From the NCBI GenBank assembly GCA_030539115.1, contig JAUNSR010000030.1, positions 1-37,731 of the forward strand: 37,731 bases of DNA, written 5' to 3'. Position 1 is the stretch's first letter. Each line of letters begins with the position of its first letter. The notes under the pieces are model-generated. The model saw only the letters and a list, made by a program, of their open reading frames with translations. It made no database searches and had not been told where the DNA came from. A program made the position numbers and the translations under genes. This document shows positions 27,116 through 33,688 of this stretch, one piece after another. This DNA is from Bacteroidales bacterium. GTDB taxonomy: Bacteria > Bacteroidota > Bacteroidia > Bacteroidales > JAUNSR01.

Positions 27116-27419
27116 TTTGGACGGCACTCTCTGTCAGGAGATGCGTCAGTTTAGCAGATGTCTTGCCAAAGCAAAGCCTGAGGCGGTTAAAACAATTAAT
27201 GCTCTCTACGATGAGGGAAACACGATTATTATATATACTGCAAGAACTTGGGCAGAATATGAAATGACCATCGATTGGCTGAAAAACAACAATGTAAAAT
27301 ACAATCAGCTTTTTATGGGCAAACCAATTGGTGATGTCTGGCTCGATGATAGGGCGATGCCGGTGGAAAATAATTGGGAAAATATTTATAATAAACTTAG
27401 CAAGAAGAAAAATGGATAA
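27099..27419 (+). CDS. Small HAD-superfamily phosphatase
   Basis: A 106-residue capless HAD enzyme. All four motifs are visible: nucleophile Asp6 and acid Asp8 in VDLDGTLC, Thr in IIYTARTW near 46-53, Lys in MGKP near 74-77, and the acidic pair in WLDDRA near 82-87. Proteins of this size are often annotated as capsule biosynthesis phosphatases. It overlaps both neighbours (17 bases with the ATP-grasp gene, 8 with legI), a sign of tight coupling. The hydrolytic-epimerase route to nonulosonates gives an unphosphorylated sugar, so its substrate is not obvious; it may act on a phosphorylated precursor or on the ATP-grasp product. Confidence 0.82.
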   Translation: MQIIVDLDGTLCQEMRQFSRCLAKAKPEAVKTINALYDEGNTIIIYTARTWAEYEMTIDWLKNNNVKYNQLFMGKPIGDVWLDDRAMPVENNWENIYNKLSKKKNG

Positions 27420-28416
27420 AGTTATTATAATTGCTGAAGCAGGAGTCAATCATAATGGCAGCTATAAAATGGCTGAAGATATGGTTGTTGCCGCAAAGAA
27501 TGCGGGAGTCGACTACGTCAAGTTTCAAACTGCAATTCCCGAACTGGTTATTTCTCGTTATGCCGACAAAGCTGAATATCAGAAAAAGAATACCGGCAAT
27601 GATGATTCCCAACTTGAGATGTGCAGAAAGATACATTTATCTTTAGACAGCTATAAACCATTGAAAGATTTCTGCGATTCAACAGGTGTTAAGTTTATGT
27701 CTACACCTTTTGATATGAAATCAATCGATGTATTGGCTGAACTGAATATGGATTATATGAAAATTCCTTCCGGTGAGATTACAAATCTTCCTTATCTGAG
27801 AAAAATTGCAAAGCTTAATATGCCTGTAATTCTTTCAACGGGAATGTGTCGTCTTGGCGAGATAGAAGATGCACTTAATATACTCTCTTCAAATGGACTC
27901 ACAGACGAGAAAATAACTCTATTACACTGCAACACTGAATATCCTACGCCTTACACAGATGTCAATCTAAAAGCAATGATTACTATGAAGGATTGCTTTG
28001 GATTGAAAGTGGGTTATTCAGACCATACAAAAGGTATTGAAGTTCCAATTGCTGCTGTGGCTTTGGGGGCAAGCGTTATTGAAAAGCACTTTACTCTTGA
28101 CAAAACACTTCCCGGTCCTGATCATATTGCCTCTCTTGAACCTTTGGAGCTGACTCAAATGACAGCATCCATCAGAAACATTGAGCAAAGTTTAGGTTCT
28201 GCAATTAAAAGAGTTTCACCATCGGAAAGCAAAAATATAGATATTGCAAGGAAAAGCATTGTAGCTGCAAAAGATATAAAAAAGGGAGAGATTTTTTCCG
28301 AAGACAATCTCTTGGTAAAACGTCCCGGAAATGGTATTTCACCTATGTTGTGGGATAAAGTAATAGGACAGGAGGCAAAAACTGATTTTCTTGAAGATCA
28401 ATTAATTATTTTATAA
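27412..28416 (+). CDS. legI: N,N'-diacetyllegionaminic acid synthase, NeuB family
   Basis: Condenses a 2,4-diamino-6-deoxy-mannose-type sugar with phosphoenolpyruvate to form the nine-carbon nonulosonic acid. The 334-residue protein has the NeuB TIM barrel (IIAEAGVNHNGSYKMA at 5-20; KIPSGEITNLPYL near 119-131; GYSDHTKG near 201-208; EKHFTLDK near 224-231) and a C-terminal SAF/antifreeze-like domain (RKSIVAAKDIKKGE onward). A start at 27328 would extend the ORF over the HAD gene in another frame; the ATG at 27412, 8 bases inside the HAD end, gives the normal family length. Its stop directly abuts the legG ATG. NeuB and PseI are the alternatives; the neighbours favour LegI. Confidence 0.9.
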   Translation: MDKVIIIAEAGVNHNGSYKMAEDMVVAAKNAGVDYVKFQTAIPELVISRYADKAEYQKKNTGNDDSQLEMCRKIHLSLDSYKPLKDFCDSTGVKFMSTPFDMKSIDVLAELNMDYMKIPSGEITNLPYLRKIAKLNMPVILSTGMCRLGEIEDALNILSSNGLTDEKITLLHCNTEYPTPYTDVNLKAMITMKDCFGLKVGYSDHTKGIEVPIAAVALGASVIEKHFTLDKTLPGPDHIASLEPLELTQMTASIRNIEQSLGSAIKRVSPSESKNIDIARKSIVAAKDIKKGEIFSEDNLLVKRPGNGISPMLWDKVIGQEAKTDFLEDQLIIL

Positions 28417-29586
28417 ATGAGAAAAATTTGCGTCATTACAGGCACTCGGGCTGAGTATGGGATTATGAGTTCTTTGATGAGAAAGATTAACGATTGTGCC
28501 GATACCGAACTTCAGATAATTGCTACAAACATGCATCTTTCTCCCGAATTTGGCCTCACTTACAAAGAGATCGAAAGCGACGGCTTCTTTATAAACAAGA
28601 AAGTCGAAATGCTGCTCTCTTCAGATACAGCCAACGGCACAGTAAAATCTATGGGACTTGAAGCAATTGGCATTGCCGATGCTCTTGAGGAGCTGCTCCC
28701 TGATCTTATTGTAATTTTAGGAGACAGATATGAAATGCTTGTTGCCGCTCAATGCGCTTTAATTTATAAAATTCCTGTTGCCCATCTCTATGGCGGAGAG
28801 ACAACCGAAGGTGCTTATGATGATGCCATACGTCATGCAATTACAAAGCTCAGCCATCTTCATTTCACTTCTACTGAAGAATATCGCAAACGTGTTATTC
28901 AAATGGGCGAAAATCCGGAAAAAGTTTTCCACGTAGGTGCTTTGGGTGTTGAAAATATTCTCAATGAGAAGTTTATGTCAAAGAAAAAACTTGAAGAGAG
29001 CATTGATTTTGAGTTGGGCGAGAAATATTTTTTGGTAACTTTTCATCCTGTTACCCTTGAAAATAATACAGCTTCTGAGCAATGTATTTCCCTTTTGAAG
29101 GCACTTGAAGATCATATCAATGAATATAAAGTTATTTTCACTCTGCCAAATTCAGATACGGATGGAAGAGTTATTATTTCACTTATAGAGGAGTTTACAA
29201 AAAAACATCCAAAAGAAAGTTTTGCTATTACATCTTTAGGAAGGAAAAGATATTATTCAGCAATTAAAAATGCTTGTGCCGTGATTGGCAATTCTTCAAG
29301 CGGTTTGGTTGAGGCGCCTTGCTTTAATGTACCGACCGTAAACATTGGAGACCGACAAAAAGGAAGAACTTCAGGTAAGACTGTTATTAATGCCAAAGCA
29401 AATTACAAATCAATAAGTGAGGCTATAAATCTTGCAACTGACAATAATTTCAGAGAATCAATAAAGGGGTCCATAAATCCTTATTATAGGGAGGGAACTC
29501 TAAACACTATTTTTGAGACAATCTCTGCCTGTCCTCTTGAGGATATAATTAAAAAGAGCTTCTACAATATCAATTTTGAAGATTAG
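28417..29586 (+). CDS. legG: Hydrolysing NDP-sugar 2-epimerase, LegG/NeuC-like
   Basis: Splits the NDP off the diamino sugar and inverts C2, giving the free manno-configured substrate of LegI. The 389-residue GT-B-fold protein shows the family marks: VITGTRAEYGIM at 6-17, ILGDRYEMLVAA near 99-110, HLYGGETTEGAYDDAIRH near 122-139 and GNSSSGLVEAP near 289-299. Length is normal. It starts immediately after the legI stop with no gap. NeuC of the sialic-acid pathway is the close alternative, but legB and legC upstream support a 4-amino substrate. Confidence 0.92.
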   Translation: MRKICVITGTRAEYGIMSSLMRKINDCADTELQIIATNMHLSPEFGLTYKEIESDGFFINKKVEMLLSSDTANGTVKSMGLEAIGIADALEELLPDLIVILGDRYEMLVAAQCALIYKIPVAHLYGGETTEGAYDDAIRHAITKLSHLHFTSTEEYRKRVIQMGENPEKVFHVGALGVENILNEKFMSKKKLEESIDFELGEKYFLVTFHPVTLENNTASEQCISLLKALEDHINEYKVIFTLPNSDTDGRVIISLIEEFTKKHPKESFAITSLGRKRYYSAIKNACAVIGNSSSGLVEAPCFNVPTVNIGDRQKGRTSGKTVINAKANYKSISEAINLATDNNFRESIKGSINPYYREGTLNTIFETISACPLEDIIKKSFYNINFED

Positions 29587-29619
29587 ACTATTATTAACAA
29601 GAGAGAATATATTTTTTAA

Positions 29620-30309
29620 ATGAATAGGTTTTTATATATCATTCCTGCCAGAGGAGGAAGCAAAGGCATTCCTCATAAAAACATTAAGAGCTTTAATGGA
29701 AAAGAACTCATAAGATATTCCATCGAGGCTGCAAGGTTAATGACAGATGATGAAAACATTTGTGTCTCAACTGACGATGATGAAATAATAAAGGTGGTGG
29801 AAAACGCAGGTCTCCATGTTCCTTTCAAACGTCCTGAGTATTTGGCAACTGACAATTGCGGCACTTATGATGTTATTCTTCATGCAATAGAATTTTACGA
29901 AAAACAAGGCAAAGAATATGATGCCATTGTTCTGCTTCAGCCAACTTCACCGTTTAGAAAGGTTTCTGATATTGAAAACTCAATAAGTCTTTACAATAAC
30001 GATTTAGACATGGTTGTAAGTGTGAAGGAGTCATCATCAAATCCATTCTTTAACGCATATATTCTTGAAAACAACAAGTATCTTTCAAGTCTGTTAAAAG
30101 AGAAATTTCAAAGACGTCAGGATGCACCCCCGGTATATGAATATAATGGAGCTGTATATGTAATGAATATCAGTTCTCTTAAAAAAAATACAATGAAAGA
30201 CTTTTCAAAAGTTGTGCCCTATGTTATGGATGAAATCTCTTCTTTAGATCTTGATACCCCTCTTGACTGGGCCATCGCTGAAGCTATTGCTGAAAAAAAA
30301 CTAATTTGA
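29620..30309 (+). CDS. legF: CMP-nonulosonate cytidylyltransferase, LegF/NeuA-like
   Basis: Activates the nonulosonic acid with CTP to CMP-legionaminate, the donor used by sialyltransferase-like enzymes. The 229-residue protein starts with the CTP-binding motif IPARGGSKGIPHKN (8-21), followed by VSTDDDEI near 50-57, VLLQPTSPFR near 105-114 and QRRQD near 166-170. No C-terminal esterase domain is present, as expected for short NeuA/LegF forms. It lies 33 bases after legG and 7 bases before ptmE. This is the last enzyme of the activated-sugar route. Confidence 0.92.
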   Translation: MNRFLYIIPARGGSKGIPHKNIKSFNGKELIRYSIEAARLMTDDENICVSTDDDEIIKVVENAGLHVPFKRPEYLATDNCGTYDVILHAIEFYEKQGKEYDAIVLLQPTSPFRKVSDIENSISLYNNDLDMVVSVKESSSNPFFNAYILENNKYLSSLLKEKFQRRQDAPPVYEYNGAVYVMNISSLKKNTMKDFSKVVPYVMDEISSLDLDTPLDWAIAEAIAEKKLI

Positions 30310-30316
30310 TACTATT

Positions 30317-31366
30317 ATGAATATATCTCAATATACAATTTACTCTTCTGAAACAATTTTAAGCGCTCTTATTTCACTCAACAAGTTAAAGGGCGACTCC
30401 CTGACTTTATTTGTCGTGGATAAAAACCTAAAAGTTGTCGGCACGATTACCGATGGTGATATAAGAAGAGCTTTAATTAAAGGAATCAGCACAAATGATA
30501 AAGTAGAAAATGCCATGAACAGCAATTTCCGCTTTTTCAGGAAAAATAATATTGGGATTAAGGAATTTCATGATTGTAAGGCAAAAGGCATTATCCTTAT
30601 GCCGGTATTAAATGAAGATAATAAAATAGATGAAATAATAAACCTTAACTGTTTTATCAGCAAACTTCCTATTGATGCTGTTTTAATGGCAGGAGGCAAG
30701 GGCGAGAGATTAAGACCTCTAACTAATGAAACCCCTAAGCCTTTGCTTAAGGTGGGAAATAAGTCTATAATTGATTATAATATCGACAGCCTGATAAGCT
30801 ATGGCATTGAGAATATTTCTGTCACTGTCAACTACCTTAAAGAACAGATTGAAGAGCATTTTACCAAAAGCTATAAAGGCATTAAGATTAATTGTGTAAG
30901 AGAGCCTAAGTTTCTTGGCACTATCGGTTCCATAAAATTTGTAGACAAATTTCATAACGACACAATACTTGTGATGAACTCAGATATATTTACCAATATA
31001 AATTTTGAAGAGTTCTATCTTGAATTTAAAGAACAAAATGCCGACATGGCAGTTGCCTGTGCCCCATACACTATTTCAGTTCCTTATGGCATCTTTGACG
31101 TCGATGGCAATGAGATAAAGGGTATCAAAGAGAAGCCAACCTACAATTATTACATCAATGCCGGCATTTATCTCATTAAAAAGGATTTATTAAACAAAAT
31201 TCCTGATAATGAATTTTTCAACGCAACCGATTTTATGGATAAACTCATAACAGAAGGATTTAAGGTTGTCAAATTCCCTATTATCGGCTACTGGCTTGAC
31301 ATTGGTAAAATGGAGGAATACAGCAAAGCTAAAGAGCTTGTTAAACACATATTCGGCAGCAATTAA
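30317..31366 (+). CDS. ptmE: CBS-domain sugar-1-phosphate nucleotidyltransferase, PtmE-like
   Basis: A 349-residue protein with an N-terminal pair of CBS-type modules (about 5-112; FVVDKNLKVVGTITDGDIRR is typical) and a C-terminal NTP-transferase domain beginning with the signature GGKGERLRPLT (126-136). This domain order is that of Campylobacter PtmE, which makes GDP-glucosamine from glucosamine-1-phosphate and thereby feeds the GDP branch of legionaminic acid synthesis. The CBS part may sense nucleotides. It is the last gene of the rightward operon, ended by the bidirectional terminator at 31411. A mannose- or heptose-1-P guanylyltransferase is the alternative; context favours PtmE. Confidence 0.85.
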   Translation: MNISQYTIYSSETILSALISLNKLKGDSLTLFVVDKNLKVVGTITDGDIRRALIKGISTNDKVENAMNSNFRFFRKNNIGIKEFHDCKAKGIILMPVLNEDNKIDEIINLNCFISKLPIDAVLMAGGKGERLRPLTNETPKPLLKVGNKSIIDYNIDSLISYGIENISVTVNYLKEQIEEHFTKSYKGIKINCVREPKFLGTIGSIKFVDKFHNDTILVMNSDIFTNINFEEFYLEFKEQNADMAVACAPYTISVPYGIFDVDGNEIKGIKEKPTYNYYINAGIYLIKKDLLNKIPDNEFFNATDFMDKLITEGFKVVKFPIIGYWLDIGKMEEYSKAKELVKHIFGSN

Positions 31367-31410
31367 TCTGTCGGATTAAACTGATTGTTTGCCGAGAGAT
31401 TTATAAAATT

Positions 31411-31465
31411 AAAGGAAAAGAATTGCAACATCTGAAACTATGATGAGATTCTTTTCCTTTTCTTT
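31411..31465. terminator. Bidirectional terminator between the two convergent glycan operons
   Basis: AAAGGAAAAGAAT (31411-31423) and ATTCTTTTCCTTT (31448-31460) form a perfect 13-base inverted repeat with a 24-base loop. T-rich sequence follows on plus (TCTTTTT), and AATTTTA on minus. Confidence 0.85.
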
Positions 31466-31483
31466 TTATAAAAGCAGCGATTG

Positions 31484-32329
31484 CTATTTATCCACTTTTC
31501 TTCTTTCAAAAGCATCTATATAAGAGCCTTCAGTAATATTATAAATCTTTACTCCTCTCTTTTTAGAATAATCCTCAACTTCAAGATAAGATTTAAAGGC
31601 TACACACATTCCCTCAAGCGTCTTATAAAGCGGCCTGTCTAAGATAACGGTATGAGGATTTCCTTTGTCATAGAAATGCGACAAATCTTCGTGTACTCGG
31701 TTTTCATCATCCACCCATAACTCCTGAAGCCAAGAGTGGTCGGCACCGCCAAGCCAAATAGTTTTATAAGGGAGCTGCTGAAGAGCAGTCATAAGGCAGG
31801 CAACAAGCACATTTCTCGGGCGTGGCATTCCCAAAGCCAAGTCATACAAGAAAAAATTAATATTCCTTATACCCTCTATAGGAGTGGGATTGAAAGGCTG
31901 GATTTTTATATTCTTATTAGAAGCAATCATTTTCTGCCAATCGGAGAATCTAAGTGCATAGGATGAAACAAAAAGAATCATCTCCCAGTCAACTTTTTCA
32001 ACCATACTTCCAATGGCTTTATCCCTATTTTTTTCATCTGTGAAAAATGCGGGATCCATTAATAAGTAATATTCCGGCTTTATAATTTTAAAATCATCAG
32101 AAAGAGAAGCGAAGTTAACAGCCATTTTATCCTTGCCATTGAGAAACTCTGTATCCTGCTTAAGAAGCTTCTTTAATGATGGTCCATTTCCAAGTATAAC
32201 TAACTCAGGATTAAAACAGAGCTTGTTTAGTGCAGGTATTTTTTTGTGAAGCACTGCTATTTTCATCAGGCTTAAAATACTTTTACCTAATTCCCCAAGT
32301 CTGTTATATATTTTCTCAAGATTGCTCAT
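31484..32329 (-). CDS. DUF115/sialyltransferase-like protein, candidate nonulosonate transferase
   Basis: A 281-residue cytosolic protein. The motif VILGNGPSLKKLL near 45-57 is the CMP/nucleotide-binding style seen in DUF115 (MptE/Maf-like) proteins and in GT42 sialyltransferases such as Cst-I. Further on, TALQQLPYKTIWLGGADHSW near 180-200 and HFYDKG near 220 fit the same broad group. Maf proteins transfer pseudaminic or legionaminic acid to flagellins, and GT42 enzymes use CMP-sialic acid. With legF producing a CMP-sugar next door, a transferase role is attractive but inferred. The ATG at 32329 is chosen over an in-frame TTG three bases upstream. It is second in a two-gene leftward operon, 18 bases after neuD. 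Confidence 0.72.
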   Translation of the reverse strand: MSNLEKIYNRLGELGKSILSLMKIAVLHKKIPALNKLCFNPELVILGNGPSLKKLLKQDTEFLNGKDKMAVNFASLSDDFKIIKPEYYLLMDPAFFTDEKNRDKAIGSMVEKVDWEMILFVSSYALRFSDWQKMIASNKNIKIQPFNPTPIEGIRNINFFLYDLALGMPRPRNVLVACLMTALQQLPYKTIWLGGADHSWLQELWVDDENRVHEDLSHFYDKGNPHTVILDRPLYKTLEGMCVAFKSYLEVEDYSKKRGVKIYNITEGSYIDAFERRKVDK

Positions 32330-32347
32330 CAAATTATTATTATCATA

Positions 32348-32974
32348 TCATTTTATCCTCTTTACAGGCACTCCCGCATATATTCCTTTCTCAGTTATAT
32401 CACCACACACTGCACCGCCCGCTCCAACTACAACATCACTGCAAATAGAAATATATTGGCCTACAACACTCCCGCTGCCTAAAAAACTTCTTTTACCGAC
32501 TTGACTTCCACCATTAAGCATGGCTCCGGTTGAGATGTGACAGAAATCATCAACAAAGCAGTCATGTTCTATGTTTGCAAATGTATTTACTATTACATTG
32601 TTTCCAACTTTTGCCTCAGCATTAATGCAGGCATTGTGCATAACTATTGTTCCCTCTCCTATTTGAGCATGTTTTGAGACATGTGCAAAAGGGGATATTA
32701 TTGTTGCCATGCTGCCGCCGCTTTTTATTATGTGATTGTAAATATCTACCCTTACGTCGGCATTTTTTATATTTCCTACAGTAATTAGAAATAAATACTT
32801 GTCAACATATTGAGACAGATCATCATAATTGCCCAAAACAGGATATCCAAGAACACTCTCCATCTCATCTGCCCTTTTATCTAAAATTCCGGCTATAACT
32901 AATCCTGCCGACTCGATTACTTCTATTGCAGACTTGCAATGACCGCCGCCTCCGATAAGAATAATATCTTTCAT
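32348..32974 (-). CDS. NeuD/PglD-family sugar acetyltransferase, candidate LegH
   Basis: A 208-residue protein with an N-terminal Rossmann-like domain (IILIGGGGHCKSA at 4-16) and a left-handed beta-helix of hexapeptide repeats from about 98 (VSKHAQIGEGTIV..., GAGGAVCGDI...). The likely catalytic base is His137 in TFANIEHDC. Family members N-acetylate the 4-amino group of UDP- or GDP-linked bacillosamine-type sugars (PglD, LegH) or O-acetylate sialic acid (NeuD). No other 4-N-acetyltransferase is seen in the cluster, so a LegH role is proposed. An upstream start at 33025 would encode residues from the promoter repeat, so 32974 is chosen. It is the first gene after RE-E. Confidence 0.83.
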   Translation of the reverse strand: MKDIILIGGGGHCKSAIEVIESAGLVIAGILDKRADEMESVLGYPVLGNYDDLSQYVDKYLFLITVGNIKNADVRVDIYNHIIKSGGSMATIISPFAHVSKHAQIGEGTIVMHNACINAEAKVGNNVIVNTFANIEHDCFVDDFCHISTGAMLNGGSQVGKRSFLGSGSVVGQYISICSDVVVGAGGAVCGDITEKGIYAGVPVKRIK

Positions 32975-32988
32975 TTGTAAATTTTTTA

Positions 32989-33065
32989 TTTTTAACACTA
33001 AGATACAAATGCACCATTTATACACCTTTTCTTGGGTACCTCTACTTTGAGCGAATGTTAGGTGA
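32989..33065 (-). promoter_or_regulatory. RE-E: repeated promoter-like element before neuD
   Basis: Minus strand: ATAAATGGTGCATTTG then -7-like TATCTTAG (32998-33005) and TGTTAAAAAT, with the neuD ATG 24 bases downstream. The half nearest the gene is well kept (AACACTAAG to CACCTTTT on plus), while the distal half with the CGCCAT arm is degraded. This is the most divergent copy. Confidence 0.6.
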
Positions 33066-33411
33066 TATTATATTTTAATTATTTTTTTAATTGGTTGATT
33101 AATTATTGCTATTTTCTTCAAAATTAAATAATTTATAAGGAATTATGCCATATCTATAATTTCAATATCCAATTAATGGACTGATTTTATTAATGTAATT
33201 GAGATTAACAATAAGAACATAGAATCAGAAAAAAATATTTAATACTGAATTTAATTTTATATAATTTATATCAAAAGCCAAAATTGCCATTTTATATTCT
33301 TCTTATTAGGAAAGATTGATATTTAATAATCATACTTTTTTCAAATGTCTTAGCAAACATATAAAACAATAATATTCAGCAGGATTAAAACATCAAATAG
33401 ATCATAAAAAA

Positions 33412-33437
33412 AAGAGGTAACTTCCCAGCCACCTCTT
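33412..33437 (-). terminator. Hairpin, terminator-like on the minus strand
   Basis: AAGAGGT (33412-33418) pairs with ACCTCTT (33431-33437) over a 12-base loop. On the minus strand it is followed by eight T, so it can end the DUF4062 transcript about 250 bases past its stop. On the plus strand it lies 24 bases before a mini-ORF. Confidence 0.6.
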
Positions 33438-33461
33438 CTCTATTTAACCTAAACCTTAACT

Positions 33462-33503
33462 ATGAAAAAATTTTCATTTTTGTTTGCGTTACAAAGAAAT
33501 TAA
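33462..33503 (+). other. Mini-ORF after a hairpin, possible leader or gene remnant
   Basis: ATG AAA AAA begins a 13-codon ORF (MKKFSFLFALQRN, then TAA) that reads like the start of a signal peptide. It is preceded by TTAACCTAAACCTTAACT, which resembles leaders found in front of Bacteroidales exported-protein genes (from memory, not checked). It may be the surviving 5' end of a lost gene or a leader peptide. Confidence 0.3.
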
Positions 33504-33688
33504 ATTTTGTTTTTTTAAACAAATATTTTGGTAATATTTTTTCACTTAAATTCATCAAATGTGCATATAATATTGATTAAAATTTAAAAAAAGTTCATTT
33601 ATGGGATATTTTTCTGATAATTTATTAATGTTGAGATATCTTTAAACAAGATAAGCGGCGCCTGAGCAAAGAATTTGACTTTTTTCGC

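Larger units (their letters stand above)
33066..33688. other. Long AT-rich gene-poor stretch
   Basis: No ORF of normal gene length. It holds a hairpin at 33412-33437 and a 13-codon ORF at 33462-33503, described separately. The rest is AT-rich with no recognised promoter or repeat. It separates the glycan locus from the DUF4062 gene. Confidence 0.5.

Noticed and set aside
27328..27411. Extended start of legI
   Set aside because: The added codons lie inside the HAD gene in another frame and are not NeuB-like; 27412 gives the normal length.
27081..27449. Minus-strand ORF of 122 codons opposite the HAD gene
   Set aside because: Composition shadow of overlapping real genes; no motif and no promoter.
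23798..30309. Pseudaminic acid or plain sialic acid pathway
   Set aside because: The Neu5Ac route has no dehydratase or 4-aminotransferase; a hydrolysing 2-epimerase of LegG/NeuC type is not part of the Pse route (which uses PseG); the PtmE-like enzyme also points to legionaminic acid.
21101..33065. RE-D and RE-E as arms of a phase-variable inversion of the glycan locus
   Set aside because: They are in inverted orientation, but share only about 40 well-matched bases and diverge elsewhere; no invertase gene is nearby and both point into their own genes.
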